DNA of 21,612 nt from a virus: IMG/VR virus record IMGVR_UViG_3300036944_001659, positions 1 to 21,612 of that record; one strand, 5' to 3'. Numbering within the stretch: the first letter of the stretch is position 1; each line of letters opens with the position of its first letter. The translations under genes and the position numbers were made by a program. Below, in pieces: positions 15,553-20,754 of this stretch. Below the pieces are notes generated by a model that did not search any database, was not told the origin of the DNA, and was given only the letters and a program-made list of their open reading frames with translations.

Positions 15553-15951
15553 TTATTTTTTACATCTTTCATAGTAATGTCTCTCGCCATAAGCATTGAT
15601 AACTACATCCATAGGCTGTGTCATTGCTAGTTGATTCAACATCTGCTCTTCCATCCCTACATTCTTTAAGATGTATTGCATTGTATCACCATCTACATCC
15701 ATATGTTTCAACATTGAAATGATATCCTCTACCATACCTGGATATCCTCTCATCAATACTGTTTCAGGCTCTACGAAGTATGATTTAAAGAAACCTTCAT
15801 CAGTCCAACTGATAGTTAATACTTTCTCATTTTCTGTAATCAAAGTAGTTTGAAATAAATCAAAGCAAGTAATAACATCTGCCCAATCTAATTCGAATTG
15901 ACCTTGTCTAGAATTTTGAGCATCATCTAAGAAATAATTTACGTCCATCAT
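15553..15951 (-). CDS. Hypothetical early protein (132 residues)
   Basis: Unrecognised, acidic. MMDVNYFLDDAQNSRQGQFE leads into a beta-like stretch (EKVLTISWTDEGFFKSYFVE) and then helices rich in Met (VEDIISMLKHMDVDGDTMQY; EEQMLNQLAMTQPMDVVINA). The end is YGERHYYERCKK. No membrane segment. Two tandem ATGs open the frame; I keep the first. Promoter at 15981-16011 with a cUUCGg hairpin in its spacer. The next promoter's -33 begins 3 bases after this gene's stop. Confidence 0.75.
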   Translation of the reverse strand: MMDVNYFLDDAQNSRQGQFELDWADVITCFDLFQTTLITENEKVLTISWTDEGFFKSYFVEPETVLMRGYPGMVEDIISMLKHMDVDGDTMQYILKNVGMEEQMLNQLAMTQPMDVVINAYGERHYYERCKK

Positions 15952-15980
15952 AACTGTTAGTGTTTTTAATTATTGATACC

Positions 15981-16011
15981 TAAAGATAAGAAATTGCCTC
16001 CGAAGAGGCAA
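15981..16011 (-). promoter_or_regulatory. Early promoter with spacer hairpin
   Basis: -33 TTG 16009-16011, 20 bp, TATCTTTA 15981-15988, then GGTATCAA. The TTG itself pairs in the hairpin stem. Serves the 132-residue gene. Confidence 0.82.
15994..16011 (-). terminator. cUUCGg hairpin nested in a promoter spacer
   Basis: RNA sense: UUGCCUC-UUCG-GAGGCAA, 7 bp, loop closed by C-G. It follows the stop of the upstream gene, with a partly U-rich tail; either a terminator or an mRNA 3'-end hairpin. Confidence 0.5.
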
Positions 16012-16023
16012 CTCTTTTTTTAA

Positions 16024-16206
16024 CTATTCATCCACATCACACAACCCTTGAGAAAGAATATAATCATACAAACAGTCCATCTTTCTCATAAAACTTAAAT
16101 CAGTCAAATAAGATCGAGATAAAAAACTCTCCAATACATGATCATCTATTCCTCCTAAATCAACATAACCATAGTTCAAATCAAAATACTCTCTAACTTC
16201 TTTCAT
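16024..16206 (-). CDS. Hypothetical early protein (60 residues), acidic
   Basis: Unrecognised small acidic helical protein (MKEVREYFDLNYGYVDLGGI, then FLSRSYLTDLSFMRKMDCLY and ILSQGLCDVDE). Two Cys in the last 15 residues; no membrane span. Small, very acidic early phage proteins often bind and inhibit host enzymes or mimic DNA, but net charge here is modest, so this is only a possibility. Promoter at 16233-16263 uses the TATATTTA variant of the -7 box; start context AAGTTATGAAA. Confidence 0.7.
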   Translation of the reverse strand: MKEVREYFDLNYGYVDLGGIDDHVLESFLSRSYLTDLSFMRKMDCLYDYILSQGLCDVDE

Positions 16207-16232
16207 AACTTATTGTTTTAAATTTCTATACC

Positions 16233-16263
16233 TAAATATAGCGATATTAGTTTAGTGAGCCAA
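16233..16263 (-). promoter_or_regulatory. Early promoter, TATATTTA variant
   Basis: -33 TTG 16261-16263, 20 bp, TATATTTA 16233-16240, then GGTATAG. No spacer hairpin. Serves the 60-residue gene. Confidence 0.78.
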
Positions 16264-16284
16264 CTTTCTTACAAACTATTTTAA

Positions 16285-16314
16285 CCCAAAAGAGCCACCC
16301 TAAGGCAGCTCTTT
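16285..16314 (-). terminator. Intrinsic terminator after the 252-residue gene
   Basis: 11-bp stem AAAGAGCTGCC with GGTGGCTCTTT (two G-U pairs), TTAG loop as at 14553-14570, then TTGGGTT. The U-tract is short but the stem is long. Confidence 0.7.
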
Positions 16315-16342
16315 CTTCGATCAATAATTAAAACAATGTAGG

Positions 16343-17101
16343 TTATGAAGCTACTTCTTTAACCAAATCATCTCTTCTGTAGAAGACTTGATCCAATATT
16401 TTATCAATGCTAACATTTTCTGCTCTACCTTTATGTTCCCCAGCGTAGGTATAAACTACATCAGCTGTTTTTCCTGACTTCGAAACATTAATTATTTTAA
16501 TGTCTGAAATACGAGCTGTATAATTAAACTTAAATCGGATGTCAATATTCTTTTCAAACCCTAATACCTTTCCTGAGATTAAATCTTTTCTTAATTCATC
16601 CTTTATCTTTGAATACTCAATCGTTCTTAACTCTCCAATAAACGATTGTACTTCTTGAATCTCCTTATATACTTCATTCATTGCACCTTTGAATCTCATA
16701 GAATCATTATTGATTCGATCAAGAATTCTATCATGGAAAGCATGAACTATCTCAGCTACTTTCCCTAACATTTGTAATCTTAACAACTCCCATGCGTCAA
16801 TTCCCTTAGTAGATGTAGTATAATAGGAAAGGTCAATTCCTGTATACTTCTTACCATCTTCATCTAAACTCCAACCCTCTCTTAAGTAAAGATTAAATAA
16901 TTCTTTCTTGTAGTTGTAACTAGGATGATCCATTCTAAAATAAACTGACCCTCTAGTTACTTCGATTTCTATTTCTGGACTAAAATCTGAGAAGAAAGGT
17001 AATATGCTATTTGTAATAGCTTCTTGCTCTTGATTAACAATGTCAGCTCTTTTAGCTGCTAATTGATCTAATTCTAATTGTAATGTTGTAATTGATGTCA
17101 T
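16343..17101 (-). CDS. Hypothetical early protein (252 residues), largest of the early set
   Basis: Unrecognised. Three parts are visible: an N-terminal coiled coil (TTLQLELDQLAAKRADIVNQ to ~32), a mixed middle (~40-105, IEIEVTRGSVYFRMDHPSYN), and a helical bundle (~105-175, LGKVAEIVHAFHDRILDRIN). A final beta-rich basic stretch follows (~180-252, IDIRFKFNYTARISDIKIIN; KTADVVYTYAGEHKGRAENV). No catalytic motif or membrane span. It is by far the longest gene of the early run, with its own promoter (17141-17171) and a strong terminator just after it (16285-16314), so it is a monocistronic unit. A structural or nucleoprotein role is possible; unknown. Confidence 0.78.
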   Translation of the reverse strand: MTSITTLQLELDQLAAKRADIVNQEQEAITNSILPFFSDFSPEIEIEVTRGSVYFRMDHPSYNYKKELFNLYLREGWSLDEDGKKYTGIDLSYYTTSTKGIDAWELLRLQMLGKVAEIVHAFHDRILDRINNDSMRFKGAMNEVYKEIQEVQSFIGELRTIEYSKIKDELRKDLISGKVLGFEKNIDIRFKFNYTARISDIKIINVSKSGKTADVVYTYAGEHKGRAENVSIDKILDQVFYRRDDLVKEVAS

Positions 17102-17140
17102 AACTTTTTTTGTTTTAGATGATTGATTTATTTTGATACC

Positions 17141-17171
17141 TAAAGATAAGAAGAAGCCTCCGAAGAGGCAA
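17141..17171 (-). promoter_or_regulatory. Early promoter with spacer hairpin
   Basis: -33 TTG 17169-17171, 20 bp, TATCTTTA 17141-17148, then GGTATCAA. Serves the 252-residue gene. Confidence 0.83.
17156..17169 (-). terminator. cUUCGg hairpin nested in a promoter spacer
   Basis: GCCTC-TTCG-GAGGC followed by TTCTTCTT: 5-bp stem with the best U-tract of the series. Directly after the Myb/SANT-like gene's stop. Confidence 0.55.
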
Positions 17172-17176
17172 CTCTT

Positions 17177-17464
17177 TTACGAAAAATAATTCAACATTTT
17201 TCTTCTAGTAACATTACCCTCTTGAAGTATTTCCTCAATGGCTTGAACCATATGTGGAGTAACAATAGGATAAGCACTATTATCTCCTGAGAGAATCTTA
17301 GCTACCTCCTTAACCCGAATCTCTACAGCTGCATTTGTTCTATCGAACTGATGAGCTATTTTACTACAAATTGTCTTAACATCTCTTCTACTTACCTCAT
17401 CTAAGTAAAGCTGAATAAACAATTTAGATTCTTCTAAAGTCCATGGTGTGTTGTGCTTTGTCAT
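17177..17464 (-). CDS. Putative Myb/SANT-like DNA-binding early protein
   Basis: 95 residues. The first ~55 residues fit a Myb/SANT-like helix-turn-helix: NTPWTLEESKLFIQLYLDEV (conserved W and acidic EE opening the first helix), then KTICSKIAHQFDRTNAAVEI and RVKEVAKILSG, the 'I+..+.Rt..AV..R~' third helix. The C-terminal 35 residues form two more helices. Such proteins usually bind DNA sequence-specifically, so this is the best candidate regulator in the early block, though the match is by eye. Promoter at 17492-17522 with a spacer hairpin; its stop codon is 5 bases from the next promoter's -33. Confidence 0.72.
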   Translation of the reverse strand: MTKHNTPWTLEESKLFIQLYLDEVSRRDVKTICSKIAHQFDRTNAAVEIRVKEVAKILSGDNSAYPIVTPHMVQAIEEILQEGNVTRRKMLNYFS

Positions 17465-17491
17465 AACATTTATTTGTTTAAGATTGATACC

Positions 17492-17522
17492 TAAAGATAA
17501 GAAGAAGCCTCCGAAGAGGCAA
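17492..17522 (-). promoter_or_regulatory. Early promoter with spacer hairpin
   Basis: -33 TTG 17520-17522, 20 bp, TATCTTTA 17492-17499, then GGTATCAA. Spacer is identical to the previous promoter. Serves the Myb/SANT-like gene. Confidence 0.83.
17507..17520 (-). terminator. cUUCGg hairpin nested in a promoter spacer
   Basis: Same stem, loop and TTCTTCTT tail as at 17156-17169, after the 97-residue gene. Confidence 0.55.
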
Positions 17523-17527
17523 CTTTT

Positions 17528-17821
17528 TTAGCGTAATAATTCCTCTAATTGATAAGCTGTCTCTGCAGAAGTCTGATGTGAATGAGCACCAATATGCCAA
17601 TCCACCATTTCATCATCCGTCAATGGACGATAGTATTTCCAATCATAAACGCTAGCCGGCTCCCCATTGTAGTTAGCAATACACCATTCATAGTTTACTT
17701 TATACTCACCATTGTTGTCCATGATAGTTGGCTCCCCTAAGATCTGCTTTAGCTGATTTACACTAGCTGTAACTGTTACTCCATGGAAAGATGTTCCGGT
17801 TGTTTTGTCAATTGTTTTCAT
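17528..17821 (-). CDS. Hypothetical early protein (97 residues)
   Basis: Unrecognised globular protein. MKTIDKTTGTSFHGVTVTAS is followed by a helix (VNQLKQILGEPTIMDNN), a Trp/Tyr-rich beta segment (VNYEWCIANYNGEPASVYDW) and KYYRPLTDDEMVDWHIGAHS. 'LGEP...~kv.~eW.i' with a later 'W.IGahs' resembles small phage proteins of unknown function seen in many myoviruses (helix, then WxI strand); I cannot name the family with certainty. Promoter at 17850-17880 is unusual because its -33 box lies in a hairpin loop. Confidence 0.74.
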   Translation of the reverse strand: MKTIDKTTGTSFHGVTVTASVNQLKQILGEPTIMDNNGEYKVNYEWCIANYNGEPASVYDWKYYRPLTDDEMVDWHIGAHSHQTSAETAYQLEELLR

Positions 17822-17849
17822 AACTAATTGTTTTGTTGATTAATATACC

Positions 17850-17880
17850 TAAAGATAGAGAAAAGAAAGGAGATTAACAA
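17850..17880 (-). promoter_or_regulatory. Early promoter, -33 in a hairpin loop
   Basis: -33 TTG 17878-17880, 20 bp, TATCTTTA 17850-17857, then GGTATATTAA. The TTG is in the loop of a 9-bp stem. Serves the 97-residue gene. Confidence 0.78.
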
Positions 17881-17890
17881 CTAATCTCCT
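17868..17890 (-). terminator. 9-bp hairpin after the acidic-protein gene
   Basis: AGGAGATTA-GTTGT-TAATCTCCT followed by TTCTTTTCTC. A different sequence from the UUCG family, with the -33 TTG in its loop. Confidence 0.55.
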
Positions 17891-17908
17891 AACTTTTTTT
17901 CAAACTAT

Positions 17909-18283
17909 TTACAATTCATTATTTGCAATAGCTTCAACAACTTCTTCATTTTCTTCTAAATTCTCTAACTCCCTATCAAATTCTTCAATCGCTCCTTCAA
18001 CAATTTCAGTCAATCTTTCAATATTAATATTCATATCTTCAACTTCAATTCTATTTTGATAACCAATAGAAAATTCTACACTATAATAATCTACAACCTC
18101 ATCACTATTTAAGTTTTGAAATTCATAAGAAATTGTACTTTGCAAATCTTGTAATTTTCTACTAATTAACTTAACATCAAAATTACTTTCATCAATTGAA
18201 TTAATTAAAGCAATAACATCTTCTTTTGAAAAGATTGAACTAACTGAATTTTGAACCGATTCTAAAACATTTACTTTTTTCAT
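17909..18283 (-). CDS. Very acidic early protein (124 residues)
   Basis: Unrecognised. Strongly acidic with few basic residues in the last 60 (VEDMNINIERLTEIVEGAIE; FDRELENLEENEEVVEAIAN), predicted as long helices; the first part has FSKEDVIALINSIDESNFDV. The composition suggests a DNA-mimic or inhibitor-type protein, or an acidic chaperone; this is inference from charge alone. A local AT bias is higher than in its neighbours. Promoter at 18321-18351 has its -33 box inside the coding end of the upstream 39-residue gene. Start context AAGTTATGAAAAAA. Confidence 0.75.
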   Translation of the reverse strand: MKKVNVLESVQNSVSSIFSKEDVIALINSIDESNFDVKLISRKLQDLQSTISYEFQNLNSDEVVDYYSVEFSIGYQNRIEVEDMNINIERLTEIVEGAIEEFDRELENLEENEEVVEAIANNEL

Positions 18284-18320
18284 AACTTTTTGTTTTTAAT
18301 GATTGATTAATTATTATACC

Positions 18321-18351
18321 TAAAGATAAGTCTTTTGATTCTAACTTCCAA
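18321..18351 (-). promoter_or_regulatory. Early promoter, -33 inside upstream gene
   Basis: -33 TTG 18349-18351, 20 bp, TATCTTTA 18321-18328, then GGTATAAT. Serves the acidic 124-residue gene. Confidence 0.8.
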
Positions 18352-18460
18352 CTTTATTTTTAATTATTTCCTCAAAAGCTTTTAACATTTGCTCGTTGTC
18401 AGCTAGATGAATGTTTCCCATCTTCAACATCCACTCGTAGAATTTTTCTGCTTCTTCCAT
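18341..18460 (-). CDS. Micro-protein, 39 residues
   Basis: Minus-strand ATG 18458-18460 to TAG 18341-18343, one base after the stop of the preceding micro-protein. Sequence opens MEEAEKFYEWMLKMGNIHLA and ends KAFEEIIKNKVGS: a charged amphipathic helical pair, soluble. The final codons (V-G-S and stop) contain the -33 box of the promoter for the next gene, so coding and promoter DNA are shared. Support is codon regularity, tight spacing after the 33-residue gene and shared transcription from 18591-18621. Confidence 0.55.
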   Translation of the reverse strand: MEEAEKFYEWMLKMGNIHLADNEQMLKAFEEIIKNKVGS

Positions 18461-18461
18461 C

Positions 18462-18563
18462 TTAGATATGAGATTTAATTAGACAATACATGAACACTCC
18501 CCACACTAATACTAATCCTACTTTTGCAACATTAGCTGCCATTTGAACTGAATCTTTTTTCAT
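18462..18563 (-). CDS. Micro-protein, 33 residues, single membrane span
   Basis: Minus-strand ATG 18561-18563 to TAA 18462-18464. MKKDSVQMAANVAKVGLVLV then WGVFMYCLIKSHI: one membrane span (~residues 10-28) flanked by Lys on both sides. It directly follows an early promoter (18591-18621) with a leader like the other early genes (ACAAAGAGAAATTATGAAAA), which is the main reason to call it real despite its size. Function unknown; small single-span peptides can modulate host membrane enzymes. Confidence 0.6.
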   Translation of the reverse strand: MKKDSVQMAANVAKVGLVLVWGVFMYCLIKSHI

Positions 18564-18590
18564 AATTTCTCTTTGTTTAATTTTGATACC

Positions 18591-18621
18591 TAAAGATAAG
18601 GTATTGGCCCCGAAGGGCCAA
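18591..18621 (-). promoter_or_regulatory. Early promoter with spacer hairpin, two micro-proteins
   Basis: -33 TTG 18619-18621, 20 bp, TATCTTTA 18591-18598, then GGTATCAA. It supports the 33- and 39-residue genes downstream. Confidence 0.82.
18604..18621 (-). terminator. cUUCGg hairpin nested in a promoter spacer
   Basis: TTGGCCC-TTCG-GGGCCAA, 7 bp, with both strands of the stem changed relative to the GCCTC family. Poor U-tract, so termination is less certain. Confidence 0.5.
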
Positions 18622-18626
18622 CTTTT

Positions 18627-18899
18627 TTACCTACTTTCTTCAATTGCTTTTAAAAATTCTTCAATCACATCTTCATCTCCGCCACAATAACCTAACTCGC
18701 ATAAATTATCATTCTCCATATCATTTAGAATATCTCCTAATGAATTATAAGAATCAATTTGAAAAATTAATGCTCCTAAATTCCTATAATGATCTTGGTA
18801 GGCGACAAGATCTGCCTTTAATCCTGTTCTCCCATCATTGTAGAGAAGTTGTGCTCCTTCAATTAAAATTTGCTTTGCAGTCGATAATAAATTTTTCAT
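18627..18899 (-). CDS. Hypothetical early protein (90 residues)
   Basis: Unrecognised, acidic, helical. MKNLLSTAKQILIEGAQLLY, then ADLVAYQDHYRNLGALIFQI and an acidic end with two Cys (ENDNLCELGYCGGDEDVIEE). Cys-x4-Cys plus acidic residues could bind a metal, but two Cys alone are weak evidence. Promoter at 18926-18956 carries the TATTTTTA variant and a cUUCGg hairpin; start context AGTTATGAAAA. Confidence 0.73.
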   Translation of the reverse strand: MKNLLSTAKQILIEGAQLLYNDGRTGLKADLVAYQDHYRNLGALIFQIDSYNSLGDILNDMENDNLCELGYCGGDEDVIEEFLKAIEESR

Positions 18900-18925
18900 A
18901 ACTATTATTGATTAAGATTGATACC

Positions 18926-18956
18926 TAAAAATAGTAAATTGCCCCCGAAGGGGCAA
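18926..18956 (-). promoter_or_regulatory. Early promoter with spacer hairpin, TATTTTTA variant
   Basis: -33 TTG 18954-18956, 20 bp, TATTTTTA 18926-18933, then GGTATCAA. Serves the 90-residue gene. Confidence 0.8.
18939..18956 (-). terminator. cUUCGg hairpin nested in a promoter spacer
   Basis: TTGCCCC-TTCG-GGGGCAA, 7 bp: a third stem version, again fully paired. Follows the SH3-like gene. Confidence 0.5.
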
Positions 18957-18968
18957 CTCTTTTTACAA

Positions 18969-19229
18969 TTATTTTTCAAAAGATTTTCTATTGGCTTTAA
19001 ATGAAATTACATCATCCAAATTTACAAATCTAAAATCTCCCTTCTTCATATCATAAACACATAATAGCCCTTTCTCTGAAGGATCGAAAGAATGACCAAC
19101 TCCTTTAACTCCTTTACGAACACCCCTCATGGCATTCATCTTTCTAAGTTCTCCTGTAGTTCTTTTTACAAAAGTAACTGAGAATACTTTTTTGTTTGAA
19201 GTCTCCTTTAATAATTTTTCTACTAACAT
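18969..19229 (-). CDS. SH3-like beta-barrel small phage protein
   Basis: 86 residues, basic. The core follows a recurrent phage pattern: VFSVTFVKRTTGELRKMNAM (two strands with a polar turn), RGVRKGVKGVG, then SEKGLLCVYDMKKGDFRFVN and LDDVISFKANR. I recognise this strand order ('vtFvK..G~~R.m.~r.gv.k~~kG.g.....~~l~~VyD~~~~~yR~inld.i~~~~~ng') from small proteins of many tailed phages annotated as SH3-like barrels. The exact function is not known; nucleic-acid binding is plausible given charge. Promoter at 19254-19284 with spacer hairpin. Confidence 0.76.
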   Translation of the reverse strand: MLVEKLLKETSNKKVFSVTFVKRTTGELRKMNAMRGVRKGVKGVGHSFDPSEKGLLCVYDMKKGDFRFVNLDDVISFKANRKSFEK

Positions 19230-19253
19230 AACTGATTGTTTTAAATTGATACC

Positions 19254-19284
19254 TAAAGATAGAGAATTGGCCCCGAAGGGCCAA
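19254..19284 (-). promoter_or_regulatory. Early promoter with spacer hairpin
   Basis: -33 TTG 19282-19284, 20 bp, TATCTTTA 19254-19261, then GGTATCAA. Serves the SH3-like gene. Confidence 0.82.
19267..19284 (-). terminator. cUUCGg hairpin nested in a promoter spacer
   Basis: TTGGCCC-TTCG-GGGCCAA, same stem as at 18604-18621, followed by TTCTCTATCTTT. Follows the SAP-like gene. Confidence 0.5.
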
Positions 19285-19290
19285 CCTTTT

Positions 19291-19575
19291 TTAGTTATTT
19301 TTTACAACCAAACTGATATATGTTGGACGTACTTTCCCGCACTTCATTTTAGCTCCCCATCCTTCTTCTTCCAAGATCGCCTTAATCTCTTTAACAGATT
19401 TTTGATCTTTAACCAATTCTAAGATCCTAACCTTCATAGTAATCTCCTTTACCTCAGCCCCTTTCATGTACTTATCAACAAGTGCTTGAAGATCCTCAGT
19501 CTTCATCATGTGAGCTGGTTTAACTGTTTCTACGTTTAAGCTTTTTACTTGGGCAATTAATTCTGTTCTGTTCAT
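19291..19575 (-). CDS. Early protein with SAP/HeH-like N-terminus and helical C-terminus
   Basis: 94 residues, basic. Residues 3-34 (RTELIAQVKSLNVETVKPAH, then MKTEDLQALVDKYMKG) form two helices joined by a short loop with the L..K.L.V....~K.eL..L spacing of SAP/HeH domains, usually DNA-binding. Residues ~46-72 (MKVRILELVKDQKSVKEIKA, then ILEEEGWGAKM) look like a winged-helix-type turn and the end (RPTYISLVVKNN) like a recognition helix plus wing. I read this as a probable DNA-binding protein at moderate confidence. Promoter 19613-19643. Confidence 0.72.
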   Translation of the reverse strand: MNRTELIAQVKSLNVETVKPAHMMKTEDLQALVDKYMKGAEVKEITMKVRILELVKDQKSVKEIKAILEEEGWGAKMKCGKVRPTYISLVVKNN

Positions 19576-19612
19576 AACTTTTGTTTTTAAATGATTGATT
19601 AATTTTGATACC

Positions 19613-19643
19613 TAAAGATAGAGAAAAGGATCGGAACTGCCAA
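19613..19643 (-). promoter_or_regulatory. Early promoter
   Basis: -33 TTG 19641-19643, 20 bp, TATCTTTA 19613-19620, then GGTATCAA. An imperfect stem (GAAAAGGG with TCCTTTTC) spans the spacer. Serves the SAP-like gene. Confidence 0.8.
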
Positions 19644-19661
19644 CCCTTTTCCCATTTATTT

Positions 19662-20051
19662 TTAAACTAATTCAAAATCTACATTTTGAACGAATACGAA
19701 ATCAGCCCAAGTCTTAGCACCTACTGCTTTATATTGTTCCTGAGAATATAAGTTAGTATTGTAGAACAATTGATTAACTGTCCCTACTTCCAATCTCTCA
19801 GCAATCTTTTCATCCATTAGGATAACCTTAGTACCCTTCTTAGCGAACACTGTAAACCAGTGTTTAGCTCCCTCAGGCTGGAATTGAATAGTTTGAAGAG
19901 CTCCTTTCTTCCATCTATTAAGAGAAGGAATCTCAGTACCTATCTCATAAGCAACTATAAAACCTGCTGGTACTTTAGTAATGGCCTGGAATGTACCTTT
20001 TCCTTCTCTAATCATGTTTACAATGCTTAAATCTTTAATCTTGTTTATCAT
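19662..20051 (-). CDS. Hypothetical early protein (129 residues)
   Basis: Unrecognised, basic, mixed alpha/beta. MINKIKDLSIVNMIREGKGT, then PAGFIVAYEIGTEIPSLNRW, a hydrophobic stretch with Trp (GAKHWFTVFAKKGTKVILMD), and an aromatic end (QEQYKAVGAKTWADFVFVQN). No membrane span; no Cys. Among the early set this is relatively long and not AT-extreme. Monocistronic from its promoter (20079-20109), which has a weak stem in its spacer. Start context AAGTTATGATAA. Confidence 0.75.
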   Translation of the reverse strand: MINKIKDLSIVNMIREGKGTFQAITKVPAGFIVAYEIGTEIPSLNRWKKGALQTIQFQPEGAKHWFTVFAKKGTKVILMDEKIAERLEVGTVNQLFYNTNLYSQEQYKAVGAKTWADFVFVQNVDFELV

Positions 20052-20078
20052 AACTTGTTTGTTTTTATTATTAACACC

Positions 20079-20109
20079 TAAAGATACCCATATAGGATAT
20101 ACGAGACAA
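20079..20109 (-). promoter_or_regulatory. Early promoter
   Basis: -33 TTG 20107-20109, 20 bp, TATCTTTA 20079-20086, then GGTGTTAA, the only site with G at that position. Serves the 129-residue gene. Confidence 0.78.
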
Positions 20110-20116
20110 CTTTTTT

Positions 20117-20356
20117 CTAATTTATTTTTACATACTGTAACTGAAATAATCTAACCTCAATATTCTCCTCTGGAAATTTATCTGAGAAGTATTTTTGAAT
20201 GTATTCAAATTCTCCTTGACTCCTCCAACTCCCCTGAGGAAAGTAGTTACACAATCTTACCTGACCTGTCCAGGTATCTCTATCTGTTAAATACTTTTGT
20301 CTTTTCGTACTGAAGATTGTGTAGAAAGGATGACAATGTAATGGTGTTTGAATCAT
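20117..20356 (-). CDS. Hypothetical early protein (79 residues), aromatic-rich
   Basis: Unrecognised. Unusually rich in Tyr/Phe/Gln and Arg (HPFYTIFSTKRQKYLTDRDT; GSWRSQGEFEYIQKYFSDKF), with two Cys and several His near the start (TPLHCHPFY, VRLCNYFPQ). A zinc site from H/C residues is possible (H7, C8, H9, C36) but not a known motif. No membrane span. Own promoter at 20383-20413 (TATATTTA variant). Start context TATATTATGA lacks the full AGTTATG. Confidence 0.68.
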   Translation of the reverse strand: MIQTPLHCHPFYTIFSTKRQKYLTDRDTWTGQVRLCNYFPQGSWRSQGEFEYIQKYFSDKFPEENIEVRLFQLQYVKIN

Positions 20357-20382
20357 AATATATCTTTTTACTTATTGATACC

Positions 20383-20413
20383 TAAATATAAGGTTAATAG
20401 TAATAGGAGGCAA
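20383..20413 (-). promoter_or_regulatory. Early promoter, TATATTTA variant
   Basis: -33 TTG 20411-20413, 20 bp, TATATTTA 20383-20390, then GGTATCAA. Serves the 79-residue gene. Confidence 0.78.
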
Positions 20414-20426
20414 CTATTTTGCCATA

Positions 20427-20753
20427 TTATTTTTCTATCCAAATCAAATCTACCATAGATAAAAAATATAAAAAAAGATAATAAAAAGTTTGGACCGATA
20501 GGTATTTGTTCGTATCTTTAGGTACTATCAAAGAGATAGGGGGCCTGGCACTGAAAGATTGTCGGAAGAGTAGACGGGCCGGTACCTTATATTCTGTAGT
20601 TGGTATTACATAGTACCTGGTATGTAAATAGGAAAAGGGACCCTTTTGAGATCCCTTGTGCTTGTTTTTCCTGGTATAGGATTTTTTTGACTTGTGAGCC
20701 ACCCCTCTTGTGGCAGCCCATCTCTCCTGGAGAGTGACCTGAATTGTTTTCAT
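20427..20753 (-). CDS. Small basic protein; C-terminal half doubtful
   Basis: 108 residues. The start lies one base from the upstream stop, implying coupled translation. The first ~37 residues (MKTIQVTLQERWAATRGVAH then KSKKSYTRKNKHKGSQ) are extremely basic with a 'RWAATRG.~hKSKK~YtRKnKhK' core I recall in small phage proteins; nucleic-acid binding is likely. From ~residue 40 the sequence becomes irregular, and from ~85 strongly hydrophobic (SVQTFYYLFLYFLSMVDLIW). The minus frame there lies opposite a plus-strand promoter-like site (20489-20520). The N-terminus is believable; the rest may be chance open frame. Confidence 0.55.
   Translation of the reverse strand: MKTIQVTLQERWAATRGVAHKSKKSYTRKNKHKGSQKGPFSYLHTRYYVIPTTEYKVPARLLFRQSFSARPPISLIVPKDTNKYLSVQTFYYLFLYFLSMVDLIWIEK
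20489..20520 (+). promoter_or_regulatory. Plus-strand promoter of the early class, no gene behind it
   Basis: TTTG 20489-20492, exactly 20 bp, TATCTTTA 20513-20520, then GGTACTATC. It has the full Bacteroidetes TTTG box and the phage-specific AGGTA extension. It points away from its neighbours and lies opposite the end of the small basic-protein gene. No sensible plus-strand open frame follows. Confidence 0.6.
20521..20700 (+). ncRNA. Candidate structured or antisense RNA from the plus-strand promoter
   Basis: Downstream of the promoter at 20489-20520 there is no open frame of note. The DNA has pairing segments: CCGGTAC (20579-20585) with GTACCTGG, and AAGGGA with TCCCTT near 20645-20665, then a T-run. 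The RNA would be antisense to the basic-protein gene. The end point is unknown; the coordinates are a guess. Confidence 0.3.
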
Positions 20754-20754
20754 G

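Noticed and set aside
20540-20640. tRNA or tmRNA in the GC-richer stretch
   Set aside because: No T-loop GTTCGA-type sequence, no acceptor stem pairing and no CCA end found on either strand.
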